DNA from: Lepisosteus oculatus
Taxonomy: Eukaryota; Chordata; Actinopteri; Semionotiformes; Lepisosteidae
NCBI RefSeq assembly: GCF_040954835.1
Contig: NC_090714.1
Coordinates: 6,932,501 to 6,996,500, forward strand
DNA: 64,000 bases
Direction: 5' to 3'
A program made the position numbers and the translations under genes. The notes under the pieces are model-generated. The model did not search any database and was not told the DNA's origin. It saw only the letters and a program-made list of their open reading frames with translations. Positions 36,994-49,640 of this stretch are shown here, in pieces (positions within the stretch are counted from its first letter, which is position 1; each line of letters opens with the position of its first letter).

Positions 36994-37429
36994 AAAGACA
37001 TTCTGCCTGCAGTGAAATCTACAGTAGTAGGTGAGATCAAATCGGGAAAATGTTAGGTGGAAAATCTAGAGCTCACTGAAAGAATATAGAGAAAATCTTT
37101 TACTGGAAACTAGGTCCCAAACAGAGCCAGCCAAAGAACACTGGTGAATCACAAGCATAGCGCCTGCTGTCACCCTTCTTGTAGAGCAAGAAGTATCGCT
37201 CTGTAAGCCTCCTGAGGGAAATTCATGAGGCTGTCGAGGCTTTTAAAGGTGTGATCCATGAGCAGCGAACAGTAGGGTAGATGGCACTCTGTGCACTCAC
37301 ACTATAGAGGCTGGGCTGGAGGAGAGGAGAAATGAAGAGAGCCCGCAAGAGGTGTGAGCATCGTGCCTGTGAGCCAGCCGCAGTGTTACTGATTCCTCTG
37401 TGCACAGTGCCATCCATCCCCGTGCCACA
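36994..37429. other. rhbdl1 upstream flank
   Basis: Ordinary non-coding DNA becoming GC-rich toward the promoter. No exon or repeat was recognised. Confidence 0.4.
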
Positions 37430-37807
37430 CACCGCAGCCACGCCCCCTCCGGCTCCCATTGGACGAGAGGCTCCCCCTCCTACTCCTGCCTCATTGGCAT
37501 TCTCGCTGTGCGCCGTGTGTGGAGAGAGGAGGAAAGCGTGAGTGAGTGAGTGCTTCACAGGCTCTGCTGCTCCGCTCCGGCTCTCTCCACTACCACTGCT
37601 GCAGCGGGTCTCACAAGGCAGGAGAAGAGGGACTCCCTATCTGCCCGGCTGGAGCCTGCGTTCAACCCCCGCTTCTCGGCTTTTCCTGTCTCCGGGACCC
37701 TACGAAAGGAGCCGGCCACTTCAGTCGCCACCCTTCTCCCGAATCCCTGCCCCCCTTTTTCTTCCCTCTGCCCTTGTCACGGTTCCTCTGAAAATCCTGG
37801 CCGGTAT
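37430..37807 (+). promoter_or_regulatory. rhbdl1 promoter and 5'UTR, TATA-less
   Basis: CpG-containing GC-rich sequence with a GC box (ccacgccccctcc, 37438-37450) and two inverted CCAAT boxes (ATTGG at 37458-37462 and 37493-37497), 35 bp apart. No TATA box is apparent. The transcription start is probably between about 37520 and 37600, leaving a 5'UTR of a few hundred bases. The start site is inferred, not seen. Confidence 0.6.
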
Positions 37808-37846
37808 ATGGATAGAAGTTCCCTGTTTCAGCTCATACAAGAGCAG
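37808..37846 (+). CDS. rhbdl1: rhbdl1 coding exon 1 (13 codons, start codon)
   Basis: The ATG at 37808 opens MDRSSLFQLIQEQ, then a gtaagc donor at 37847. As I remember it, a mammalian RHBDL1 form begins MDRSSLLQLIQEQ and is followed by [11 protein letters not shown], so this short exon is recognisable despite its size. It is phase 0 at its 3' end and fits exon 2 at 51370 in frame, with one glutamine fewer at the junction. RHBDL1 is a rhomboid-family intramembrane serine protease homologue of the secretory pathway; the catalytic part is encoded further right, outside the window. Confidence 0.85.
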
Positions 37847-40800
37847 GTAAGCAGGCTGGCTCAGTTTCTATGGTTACAGGCAGCGAGGTCCTCTCGTTCG
37901 GTTTTCCCGAGTGGATCTGGGACTCAGGGAAGGGGTAGGGGCTGTCGTGGTGGTCCGGGAAGGGGGGGTTGGACATGAGGAGAGGAGAGTGCTGGATGAA
38001 CAGCACGTAAACAAGCCAAAGTTGGGAACAGAACTAGGACTTGGACAAAGTCACTGGCTTTACCTGTAAAGAAATGGGCTGTCACAGAACGTGCTTTCTG
38101 GATTTTGGACTTGGATGTGTGTTTTGGGGATTTTTCAGGCTTCCTCCTGTGTTTGTTGTTAATCTTGAAGGACGCTGACCTTGTGCTCTGCGTTCTCCTG
38201 TTCCTGGTGGCTGGCTGCTCTGTTTGTGCCTGCTAGCTGGCTGGGACGTCAGGATGACTTTTCACCTCCTGGGGCTACTCGGCCCTGCTCTTCCACGTTT
38301 TGTGACCTGGACCGTTGTGTACAAATAACTCTTGATGGCGTGCTGGGTTTGGGTTGTGGCTGTGCCTGCAATCTCCGTGCTCCTTAAGGCAGAATTCCTC
38401 CCCGCCTCATCCCTAATGAAGATCCCGGAGAAACCGGTATCTCCATCCGGCTCTCTGTCCGGGCATTAGTTGGGTTGGGTTGCCTCAATCTGGAAAGAAA
38501 GTCACAGGGGTTAGGAGCAAAGATGAGTGAAGGGGTTGAGGCCACAGGATGCCAGGGAGTTGATCACGGGACTAGGAATAGACCACCACAACTCCCAGCC
38601 ACCCCCAACTGTTAAAAGGGATTTATTTCCTTCTGCCCTGGAGCTGAGAGAGAGAGATGAGGATTGCTTGTCTCAGAGTAACGTTCAGTGTAGAAATTGC
38701 CCAGTGTTTTTTTTCTTTTGCATTCATACTGCCTTTAGGCTCTTTTTTTTTTAAATAACCGAACTATTTCTGTGCGTTTGAAGATGATCGGCTCAGGATC
38801 ACTCGTGGGACTGTGTGATCTTTCTCACCATCGCTTGTGCGTTATTTTTGCCTTGGAATCCACCGTTGGCTGTCAGATCCGTTCAGCTCGTGTTGCGCAG
38901 TAACAGGACTGCACAGAGAGATAAACAGATTGACAGCTAGACATCGCCTTCCCTCCACTGTGATAAATATTAGTGAATTTTTGGATCCAAGTACTGTTGA
39001 TAGAGATTTAAAGGGGGTAGGAGACTTTGGGCGCATACTAATTCTTCAGAAGTTAATTTGTAGTTAGTACTGGGAGCTACACAGAAAGGCGAAGCCTTAT
39101 CAAACTGGGACCGAATCTCTTGCCCGGGTCCGAATGGTTTCAAATGTTTGAATGAGATGTGGTTTGAAAGGAAACAGCAGGAACTGTCCTCCACCTCCAA
39201 GCTCTCTGCTGTTTAGGTAAAATGTGTGATGAGGCAAAATACTACGGATGCTAGGAAGTGCTGTGTGTGGTGTCAGTCCTGACTGACGAGCATTTCCAAT
39301 ACAGTGCGGAACATCACAAGCAGCCCAGCGGAAAAACAGGTATAAAATAAGAAGTAAATAGTACATAGCCTTAAAAATACAAACTGAAAGATAAGCGCTT
39401 TGATTTTCAATGAAGGTCACGCTGTAGGGTTAGGTCCTCCATAGCTGTGGGTCTGCTGCTTCAGAGATGTGGTCTGTTACACGTTTGAGAACATGTATAT
39501 CAGGAGAGCGGATTGAGCTTTTAATGTACTGTAGCCGCCTTGCTCTGCGGCCTTTTATTTTACAAAAGCAAAATTGAGTCGTGTGCTAATCGCCAATTTC
39601 ATTCAGCCATTTAGCTAATGTGCTAAAATCATCAGGCTTTGGGCCAAATGCGATCTTGGTGGTCTGAGGTTGACGGATCGCCTGAGCGCCTGGGGTGAAA
39701 TTCAGCGAGGTCTCCACACCAAGACACAGTTATCACAGTGTTTGTCCCTAATGGTCTGTGTCTTTTCCCACTCAGTGCTCACGGTGAAGACTAGCGCGTT
39801 TTCCCTTCACTGTGCTTTCCTTTCTTATTTTCTTTTACAAAAGACGGACAGATTGTCCCCCAAAGTGCGTTTGGTTTACTGGTCCATTGTAGACCCATGA
39901 GGTGGGTGCCCATTACCCTTTTCATTATGCTCTGGAACTCTGTAAGTAAACGTAAGGTGACCTGCAGGAGATGCCAAAGGACAAATCATGTCCCTGGCTC
40001 GCTTTTAAGATGTAAAGCAGTAGGTACCCCATGTAAACTGTGTTTTTAAGGAGACCCTATGCAAATACGTTGGACATTGCCTGCAGAGCCTTGGAGAGCG
40101 GTTTTCTCGGGCTTCAGCCTGGTGACTGGAGTGCTGCGGAGACTTCTCTCCCTGCTCGACCACGTGCTGCAGCGAGCGCTGTCATTGAAGACGTACGCAC
40201 GGGGACTTCACCTCCCGTCATTGACGAGTGCACGTGCTCATTTACGCGATTCATTTCTGAATGGGTGCCATTATCCGAAGCGATTTCTAGATACTCGGGG
40301 TGGGGGGGGCTATTTAACCACGACCGCTGACGGACAGGGTGTAAGGAGGTGTGGGAACTGGTTAAGGATGAGGCATTGTATGTCAGTGGCAAAACTGGGG
40401 CTTGGACTGGGAACCGCCTGTTAGCCAGCTGATTTTCAGAACCGTCGGGCCACTCAGAATCTACTGTGCGTGGGAACGGCTTTTACTCTTTTTTTTTTGG
40501 CTTCCTTCCTGCGCATCCCAAAGGCTTGACAGAAGGCTGTGAAATCCTCTGGCACAGAATCTGGCAGCTCAGCACTAGCGAGAACAGGGCGGCTGACGTC
40601 TTGTTCTTCTCATACCTGCTGGGCAATGAGATCCCATACTCCCGTCTGATTCCCAGTAGTCTGGTGCCCAGTCACTTTTCCGCTTTGCGCTGTAACAAAA
40701 CCAGGCTGCTCTGATCTAAATATGGTAGTCTCAGGCTGCCTGACATCCTTCCGTTTATGCCAGCTAGCTTCACAGGGAAATCTCCTTGCAACTTGGTTCT

Positions 40801-41482
40801 GACAGAGCTGTGACGGGGCTGAGATGTGGTTTTTTCAGACGAGTGTCTCTTTGCAGGTCTGTTGGTTTTTGCAGTCTGCTGCTGTTTGTTCTAGAGATTG
40901 TGTCTGAAGTACTGTGGGCATGACGCTTCTGGATGACATACTCCATCGCCTCTCCTTCTGTAAGAGCTTGTGCATCCCAGGTGTGCAGTGGCTGGCTGTG
41001 ATCAAATTCAGCAGGCTGCACCTCTGGCGGACAATCTGTGGTAGTGTTTTTCCTGTCTGTTGGGCTCGTTTTCAGTGCTGATGATCACGAACTCCTCAGT
41101 CTTTAAAATCAGATTGGGAGCAGGAGCCAGGGCAAGCTGATATTGGTGAAGGTGAATGTTCTTGTAGTGGTCTGGATCGCACTTTCTCTGGATAGACAAG
41201 CTGCCCTGGAACTTGAGTTCCCAAAGTCTCAAGGTGGGTTTGCACTAACAGACATGGAGCGGCGTCCAAGCTGGAAATTCTTGCAGGAGCTGACAATGGG
41301 GCATATCCTGCACGTTTTTCTTTTGGAGGGTGGATATTTTGGAAGTGTTTTGGAATGCGTTTTAAAAGTTGAGACTTTACTCATGCAGAGGTCAGATATT
41401 TGCTAATGGAAAATCACATTCCAGTATGACTTGGGGACAATTCCAAGAAAGCACCGCATTCCAGCTAGCAATGGTAGAATTT

Positions 41483-41680
41483 TGCAAAGGAACAAGTAAT
41501 AGGTTTATTCCATGCTGAAAAAAAGAAGAAAGAGAACACAACGTTTCAGCCGTGGAGCCTTCTTCGGGTGTCACCTGAAGACACCATCTTGACACCTGAA
41601 GAAGGCTCCACGGCCGAAACGTTGTGTTTTCTTTCTTCTTTTTTTGCAGCATGGAATAACCTGTTTCTTGTTCCTTTGCA
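41483..41680. mobile_element. inverted-repeat element (family P), copy 1
   Basis: The arms (41483-41575 and about 41593-41680) are reverse complements with few mismatches. Each arm reads tgcaaaggaacaagtaatag, then ttattccatgctgaaaa, an A/G-rich run, cacaacgttt, gccgtggagccttcttc. The right flank cctacgcatgctgacacagc matches, in reverse, the left flank of the 62426 copy, so the full unit is longer than the hairpin. Confidence 0.75.
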
Positions 41681-41892
41681 GCCTACGCATGCTGACACAG
41701 CTCCCCACATGATATAATTTTGCTGTCTTTACAATATTTTATTCGATCACTTGAAATCATAGAGGCTATGCAACCACGACAACAGCTATGTTTAATTTAT
41801 TAAATTAAATTAAACATTCAATAAATTAAATGTTTAATGTATTATTATTGTAGTGTAATTATTGTAGTGTAGTGTAATAATATTATTACTTA

Positions 41893-41970
41893 CACCCAAA
41901 GAAGGCTCCACAGCCAAAAACGTTTTGTTTTCTTTCCTCTCTTTTCGGCATGGAATAAACCTATTACTTG
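41893..41970. mobile_element. inverted-repeat element (family P), single-arm fragment
   Basis: Only the right-arm sequence remains: gaaggctccacagccaaaaa, cgttttgttttctttcc, then ggcatggaataaacctatta and cttgtt. It lies 210 bp from copy 1. Confidence 0.7.
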
Positions 41971-43864
41971 TTAATTTATTAAAATACCAGTATCCGTTGT
42001 TGTGCCACTTTGTCACATCAGAAACATTTGCTACACTCAGTGAGGTCATCCTGGCTAAATTAAGTGCTATCCAGGAAGCATGGGGATGATGTCACCTGTA
42101 AAACGCTCAGCAAAACGCAGTGGTGAAAAGGCAGACGTTCATTGTGTGTTGTTCATTGACCAGCAGTGTCCTACGCTCATATGAAGCAGAGCCATAAAAC
42201 CTTAATTGCCGATGAACACATATTTCTGATATAAGATGCCTATAACATGACAAAGAGCAAAAGAACATTAAGTTAATAACAAGCTATTCAGCCCACCCGA
42301 GCATCTCATTTAACTGTACTGTACGTCATTCTGTTTCAGCAGCATGCATATGTTTGAAATACACCCTATTGGGACTTTTCCCTGGGTCTTTAAAACAAAC
42401 TGATTACTAGTATCAGTATGTAATTTAATGTCATTTTGATATAAGAAAACAGATATAAGAATTTTCCTATTTTTTCCCTTGCATTCTTCTTCTCGGGCCA
42501 ATGTGGAAACTAGCTGGAACCCGATCGTCAAGAGTGTTAGAAGCAAGGCCGACTTTTGCCTTCGTGCGGGGTCTCTTAACTCGGCGGCTGCGTTCAGGTG
42601 TGGGAAAGCCAGTGCCTTCAAAAGGCTGTTTATGAAGGGGCTCTGTCGGCGGGAGGAGAGGTGGGCTGATCTCAATCTATTTCTGGCACATCGCTGCGCA
42701 CACACAGAGACATTTCAATTAGAGGAGCGTTTTGTTTGTCTTGTTTGAGCTGGATGGGGGACCAGCACAGTTTTAGCAAAGGAGCTTGAACGGCAGCCAA
42801 ATATATCATCTTTAATTAAAAACCCTCTTCAAGAATTGATGTCTCTTTAAAAAAAAAAAAAGATTTGAGATCTGGAGAATAAAAAAGCTTCCTTTACTGT
42901 GTGGGGAAAATAGGAACTGGAACTGAAGGGAACGATGAGTATCTCTCGTTGTTCCGTTGACTTGTCCTCATATGGATATTTGCTTCCAAATGAACGTAGG
43001 AAAAGATCCAAACAAGAGCAGGCCCTTTGGCCCAATTAATTTATCTGAGGATGTGATCCAGCTTTTCTTTAAAACGTCTGCTGGCCTCACGATCGTGGCT
43101 GGATAGCTCGTTCCAGATCCCTGTAACACACATTGACAATAACAAATGGAAACCAGGAGATGGATTAACATACACGGGCTCTGACACTGATGAATAGATT
43201 TAAAATGTATAAAATGCTGACTGTCACTTTCTATCAGATACAGTAGAATAGTAACATTAAGAAAATCAAAAGACTGTGAAAAGGCGTGTGATGCCCTCCT
43301 CATAAAAAGGTAATAGAGCATCAAATAATAAAGTAGAGTAGAGTGTAATAAAGGACAGTGGAAGCATAGTAAAACTGAAAAACATGTGGTCTGTTAACCT
43401 AACACACCTCCTGGATCTGTGGGTCCCTTCAAATCAGGATATATCATCACAGCACTTGAGGTGTATGTATGTCAGTCTCCGTTCTGGATCTGACTGCTGT
43501 TGTCTTGCTATCCCAGTATCCCTTGTGACTGGGGCTCATGGTTTTGAGTTTTAACGGATTGTTTTCCACTGTGAAATTGCCCATTATTATTTCTTGACTA
43601 TCTACCCAATTTACCCCGCGACCCTGTATTGGAGAATAGATAATGGATGAACGATTGAACGATTCTGGACCGTTTCTGGAATCGCAGTGGATTCCCGTTG
43701 GCGACTCTCGCACCTGGGCCGGAGAGGGCGGGGCATGCAGGCAATTTCCTCCTCCGTGCGCAGAGCCAAGTGTGGACTGACGCGCTGTCACGCCTATCGA
43801 CAGCGAGAGCGCCCCCTTCAGGAGCAGTGTGTCACTCACTGACATTGCCATCAGACTGCAGGTC

Positions 43865-43950
43865 TCCTAACACTGATTCTGGGATGGTAGTGATTCTAAC
43901 ACTGATTCTGGGATAGTAGTGACTCTAACACTGATTCTCGGAAAGTAGTG
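43865..43950. repeat. three-copy tandem repeat, 29-bp unit
   Basis: Units of the form ctaacactgattctgggat(g/a)gtagtga start at 43867, 43896 and 43925. The last unit has a few substitutions. Confidence 0.9.
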
Positions 43951-44785
43951 TAAATAACAATTAGCAGTTCCTAATGGGTGCTGACGATTCTGTAGATTGA
44001 GGAAAGGACTGGATCAGGATTCGAGGGCTGATGGGATCTGTCAAAACGCAGCTTGATGCTGGGACAGGCGTTTAGGAAAATGGCGAGCTCTGATGGGCTG
44101 AGGGGCCTGGCTGTGCATCTCACTGTAGGTCCTGTGGCTCCCTTCACACGTGTTATTTGTGACTCGGGTCAGTTTTGCCGTGTGGACCAGCTGGGAATGT
44201 ATTGGTGGCTGTTGACTAGGCTTTTCTCTTTTTCAGGAAGCTAGAAAGCTCAAGGACAGGTTCAAAATGCAGGGGATGTGTGGTAAACCAAAGCCCCTGC
44301 CCTTTCCCAGCTCAATAAATATCCCAGTCATGTTTAATCCCAGCTCAAGGTATCTGTCAAAGAGCCGTAGCCACGGGCTTCCTCAGGGGTGTGTGAGATA
44401 GTTACAGGTGGACCGTGGCGCTGTGTGTTGGGGTGTGCAGCACAAAAAGCCCACCTCCGTCTCACACACGCGGCATCCGGGCTGGTGAGGTGCCAGCTCC
44501 TCAGCTGGTGTCACATTGTTAATCTTCCCCCAGAGCCTGCCCAGTCTCCCATGGAAGGACAGCCCCAGAAGAGGCCTTGTCAAATCAAATCATCTTTGTG
44601 GTTATTATAATGAGGGAGGAAAAGAAACTGCCCGTTCATGAGAAGTCTGATTCTTCAACACCGACCGTGGTGTTTATGTGTATAACTACACGGTAAATCT
44701 TCCCGAGGGGGGGGGGGCTGTGAGATGAGAGGGCAATAGGCCCAGGGCAGGGGTTGTGACACGACAGCTCTCTGGGCACCAGGAA

Positions 44786-44815
44786 GGGGGAGGAGGAGGA
44801 GGAGGAGGAGGTGGA
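44786..44815. repeat. (GAG)n microsatellite at the edge of an intronic CpG island
   Basis: About nine GAG/GGA trinucleotides directly left of the CpG-rich stretch. Confidence 0.85.
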
Positions 44816-44839
44816 GGTTGAAGGAACCTGCTCGGGAGG

Positions 44840-45110
44840 CGCAGAAGGAGCCCGGAGAGGCTCTGTGTGTCTGCGCCCGCGCGCACCCGCGCGCTCTCGC
44901 CACAGGAAACGAGCGCCCCGTCGCCGTGGCAACCGATGCAGGCCCGGCGGTGCCGTGCCGCTCGTCATGTCGCATCGGTTCAATTACCGCGCTTTCCCCC
45001 CTTAGCCCGTTCGCTCCCGCGCTGCCTGAGAAAAACAGCCCCCTCCCTCCCGACTCCAGCTGCCGGGAGCTGAAAGTGACCGAGCTGCTGGCTCAGTTCA
45101 AAGAGTTCCT
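44840..45110. promoter_or_regulatory. intronic CpG island with consensus RFX X-box (possible alternative promoter)
   Basis: Dense CpG (for example cccgcgcgcacccgcgcgct at about 44876-44895). The 14-mer GTCGCC-GT-GGCAAC at 44920-44933 fits the RFX X-box consensus GTNRCC(0-3N)RGYAAC at every position. A frame through the island ends at a donor-like CAAG|GTGATA (about 45117), after residues ELKVTELLAQFKEFLQ. That donor would be in the wrong phase to join rhbdl1 exon 2. Promoter function is an inference. Confidence 0.5.
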
Positions 45111-45721
45111 GCAAGGTGATATTAAACGACCCCGTGTCTCTTCCACAGCGTCTATTAGACCCCCCCCGTACCTGCGTCAAGTCTGCCACGGTGAGGCTCT
45201 GTGCCCAGCGCCCCAGGACTCCAACCTCCTTATCTCTCTTATTCCTTTTTCCAAATTTTACCTTCATCCCCTTTTAAACCCGCTCGTAAAGAACAGCCGT
45301 GTATCCGAACTGTAAGCAGCTGTAAGCTGGGGACGCTGCAGCACCAGCGCTCTGGAAGGCACAGCAAGCGTGCGCTCCTCACCTCGGAAATAGACATGAT
45401 TACAGCAACGTGTACATCGTTCAAAGAGATACAGTTCTAACCGCACAGGTTCCACAAATCAGTGAGCACCGTTCAAAAGGAACAAGTCTCCAAATGGTGA
45501 TTTACTGTATTTTCAAGCACCGCAGAACTATATTCCACTTATTTCACAGAGGCTTTTTAACAGAGTGGTAGCTGGGACTGCGCTGGTTGGGTTGACTGTT
45601 GAAGGCTCATCCTCACATCAGTGTGGACATGTGACTTGCCACCATGCCCTCCTCTGCAGTCCTGCACAAGCTATGTCATGTCATTTGTCAAACTGCTTTA
45701 TATCATACGGTGTCGCTGTGA

Positions 45722-45840
45722 AGCCGGAGCCTACCCAGCAAGCAACGAGGGCATGGCAGGGTACACCCTGGACAGGACGCCAGTCCGTCGTAGGGCAAGT
45801 GCAAGCCAATCACACATGGGGACAATTTGGAGGGCACGGT
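45722..45840 (-). mobile_element. tRNA-derived SINE (family T) tail fragment, copy 4
   Basis: Reverse of the 3' part: gcagggtacaccctggacag, gacgccagtccgtcgtaggg, cacatggggacaatttgga. The head is absent. It abuts a 5S SINE fragment in the same orientation. Confidence 0.7.
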
Positions 45841-45849
45841 AAAGGCTGA

Positions 45850-46067
45850 GGGGGGAAATTTGGCCTGGACACCGGGATAATTCCCTACTCTTTATCAAGA
45901 AATGCCCCGGGGATCTTTAATGATCACTGAGAGTCAGGACCTCGGCTTAACGTCTCATCCAAAGGACGGCGCCTGTTTTACAGTATAGTGTCCCCGTCAC
46001 TATACTGGGGCATTAATACTCACACAGACTGCAGTGTGGGCGCCCCCCGCTGGTCCCACTAACGCCC
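45850..46067 (-). mobile_element. 5S-derived SINE internal fragment (copy 8)
   Basis: Body sequence only, from ggggaaatttggcctggaca through agtatagtgtccccgtcact to ccccgctggtcccactaacg. Both head and tail are missing. Confidence 0.75.
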
Positions 46068-46206
46068 AGAACAATGTCTGGCACCAAAATCAACAGTCTT
46101 TGCAACATTTTTCAGTCCACCAATGACTTTGTTGACTTTGCACCATTTTGCTCTACACCGACTTTTAATGTTAGTGGTTGGACCATCAGGCAGCTCCCAG
46201 CATGAC

Positions 46207-46635
46207 TCACCCATCTACATTGCTGCTGTAATTGGCGGATGTACAGTATATGTTAGCATTTAAGAGCTGCTTTCCTCTGCATTTCCTCCCGGAGTCACTT
46301 GTCCCTTGTGCAATTTTGTATTTTCTCTGACAGCTCTGTGTTTTCGTCTGGGAGGAAGTGTTTAAGATGCACTCCATGACGGGGTGCATTCTGGTCGCAC
46401 TGGCTGCTGCTACCCTCTCACAATGTCCTGGATAGGCTGCACGCTGCTGGGTGCTTTGAATTGCCTGTAGAAATGTTTGTACCAATTTCCTGAACCGATC
46501 TATGAACAGAGTCTGTGTTTTCATCTCAGGGCACGAGTCAGTCACTCCTACCATCAGCAGTGTGAGTTTCATATTCTGTTTCAGCTGAAACAAACGGGGA
46601 AACATGTCATGTATAAATACCGCAGCATGAAGCAC
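46207..46635 (-). other. unexplained 142-codon open frame inside rhbdl1 intron 1
   Basis: An open frame from ATG at 46635 to the stop at 46207 on the strand opposite rhbdl1. The composition looks protein-like (mixed Lys, Thr, Leu, Cys), but no domain, signal or splice context is recognised. It could be chance or a decayed transposon or pseudogene exon. Confidence 0.2.
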
Positions 46636-49412
46636 AATGTGAGTGGATTAGTCGGAAACAGATCAAAGCCTTTCTTGTTTGAGCTCATTCACAACAGCTT
46701 AATTTCAGGAGTGAGGTGGTGCATTTTTAAGTGGTCCTGACTCCTGCGATACAATGTTTTTATTTAGAAACAAAAAAAAAACATGAAAATGGAGGTTAGG
46801 AGATTTAAATTCCATTCATAAAGCCTGTAGAGAATCTGTAACAGTTTAACACTTGGCTTTAACTGAAGTGCCGAGGATTTACCGATTCCGAACGTTTTAA
46901 TAACAAAACTCGGATAGTTCTAAGGTGATACAAATGATCTGTTAATAATTTTTATGTTAATTGTTTGTCATGTATGTATAATATGTCATTTCAAAAGCCA
47001 ACGTTACAGCGTTACCAGGAAAGAAGCAAACCCCTGGTATATCTAAGAAGGTTTGGGGATAAATAGAAGGACGATGTGCCTTAAATGTTATTTCCGTATT
47101 CCAAGGTGCATTTCCGTTTTTTTCCTGTCTTCCCTTGCGGCAGTTCTGTGACTTGAAAAGCTGTTCCAGCTTTGTTGGTAATAACGTAACAATTGTATTT
47201 TTATTCTGTGGAGTCTTGTGGTTCTCCGGCTGTCTGAGATTCTCGGTGTTACGCTCCTAGGCGTGTGTGAAACGTGCCTTCGTGGGAGTAGTTTTACAAT
47301 CCTGCCTTCCTTTCTAATGTTGCGCATAAGGCTCCGTGCTTTGAGTGTGTGCCTGGAATTGGGGTGTTTTAAAATGGCATTGGAAACGTCATTGGTGAGG
47401 TTTCATCAGCTCTTTTCCGATAAACGCCATCGGCGCCAAAGTTACCGTGCGTTGGAAAGAGTTAACACCGACGCCCGTTCCCTTCGATTCATTACTGCAG
47501 CTTGAGCTATGTAATTGCTTAATTTTCTGTTTTGCTTTTATTTATTAGCATCCTTAATCAATTTTTCACAGGCTGGCATCTGAGCCGTAATTAAAAATAA
47601 CCCCCCCACCCCCCTTCGGAAACACGACCCACAGAGCTGAATGTGGAATTCAATAAAAAAAAAACATTTGAAATTTACCGGCGAAGAGGCAGCTGAGCAC
47701 AGGGCAGCCCGCCATGAAGGCCCCGCTCGCGTGTCTTATGGTAATGCAGTAAAGCGATAAGCACGCCTTTGAAGTGCTTATTTTTAGCATAAGTCTTACA
47801 AAGCGCTCCTTTTTTTACGGTTGTGCTGCCGCTGCCAGACCTGCCAATGTTAGTTTTAAGTATGCTATGTCTGAAATGAATCTGTAGGTGGCTCTCTACC
47901 TGCAGAAACGACACAGGACTGTGCTGTGGCCCCGTCGTTATTGACCTGGCTCATTCACGTCGCTGTGTAGAGCTAAGAATAAATAAATATTAATATTGTC
48001 CATTATGTGAGTCACTCATCCAGCAGCAAATGGAGCCTCAGTTGAGTCCAGAAATGACTGAGGAGGGTGGAAACAAATTAGCATATGCTTAATTGCTCTT
48101 ATCTTACACTGGGAAACAGATTAGGGCAAGGGAGTCAGACAAGTAGATTAACTGGAATTAAAACACTGCAGTGTTCGATGATAACTCTCCCAACTCTCAG
48201 ACAGCAGCACCAGAGCGAAGACCACTATGCAGCGTGCAGGGAAACTAGGTCTCAACTATAACTTCCTGACTGATAGTTTTATTTTCTGTGGCTCCCCCAG
48301 ACAGTCGTCCTGCCTGTGTTTGCCTGTTAATGTGCTGATTTTTAAACCCGGCACCTCTACTGCTGCAGCTACAGTTCAGAGCCATCTGGGGGGACAGCCC
48401 TGTCTGTTGCCTGCAGGTTTGGTGGACTGGGGTGGACATGACTGCTGCTTTTAGCCAGAGTGCAGAGACAGTTGGCGGCTGAGGAGGACCTCTATTAAAT
48501 CCACAAGTTTGTGCCAAGGAATGGCTTGTTTAGGTTGGGGCTGCCAATTATGTGTGTGATTAACGGTTTTAATATTTTATTTCTGAAGAGTCCGAAACGC
48601 GTCCACACTGCCAGAAGCTGATTATTTTTTTTTATTTTATGTCTACCCATATAAGGAATCGTGTCCCAGCTCTCATCTGCGATACCCCTACCCTTGCAGG
48701 TAGCCTTCTCTCATGCCCCTCTGACATTGCTCCCACAGAGTGCAGATGGGAGGAAGTGCAGAATTCAGTCAGCACTGCTGAAGATGTAAACAAATAAGAA
48801 ATGGTAAAGAATTCAAGGTTTCTCACATTCACGTTTAAAATAAAATAGTGTCACGCAAAAGCAGGGATAAGAGCACTGTGGACTGTGTCAGCCCTAAGAC
48901 AGTGAAGATTCATGTGAACATGCCTACAGTATTTCTGAAGCTGCTGCTCTGTGCAGTGACAGCTGCGTCTTCAGTCATTCCCCACTCTGAGGTGTCATTA
49001 AGGTCCAAACCACATTTCACTCTGAAACAGGCTAAGCTCCATTTCCATTTCTGGTGAATAACAGCTCTACTTGCAGTCGTACAGTAGCAGTGCATCATAG
49101 TGCATTTAAAAGAGATGTAACAAGTATGGGTGAAAACAAGGAAAATGTGCCCCTACCGCTGTACAAAATCCACTTCTGTATTCTGTCACTTTTGGAAATT
49201 AGCACTTCACTGGCGAATTTTGATGTTCATCTGCCTTCTGATATCATAACAGGGAATTGCTCAAACCCCACAGAAAATAAAGTTGCACGCTGAAAACCCC
49301 AGCCCTCCAAAACAGCACACAGCAACTTCCACGCAATTCCTACAAGATGTGATGTTCTTAGATCTTAGATCTTAGGACTTGGGGATCGACCATAAATTCA
49401 GGAGTGGATTTT

Positions 49413-49640
49413 ACCCCTGACCAATCAGAGTCTCCTAATAGTCCCCCTCTCTGAACTGGCTTCATCACTCTGCTCTCCTCCCCACTGATAGCTGGTGTGT
49501 GGCGAGTGTACTGGTGCTCTATGACTGCAGTTGCGTCATCCTGGTGGGGACAACCGAACAGGTGGAGGGGAGTCCTCTTTATTAAGTGCTATTAAGTGTT
49601 GTGTCCAGAAAAACACTATATATGATTATTGACTACTACT
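49413..49640 (+). mobile_element. 5S-derived SINE tail fragment (copy 9)
   Basis: It reads cccctgaccaatcagagtct, ctcctaatagtccccctctc, ctgatagctggtgtgtggcg and a decayed tail tgtccagaaaaacactatat. It is diverged, so probably an older copy. It runs into (ACT)/(GCT) trinucleotide repeats. Confidence 0.75.
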
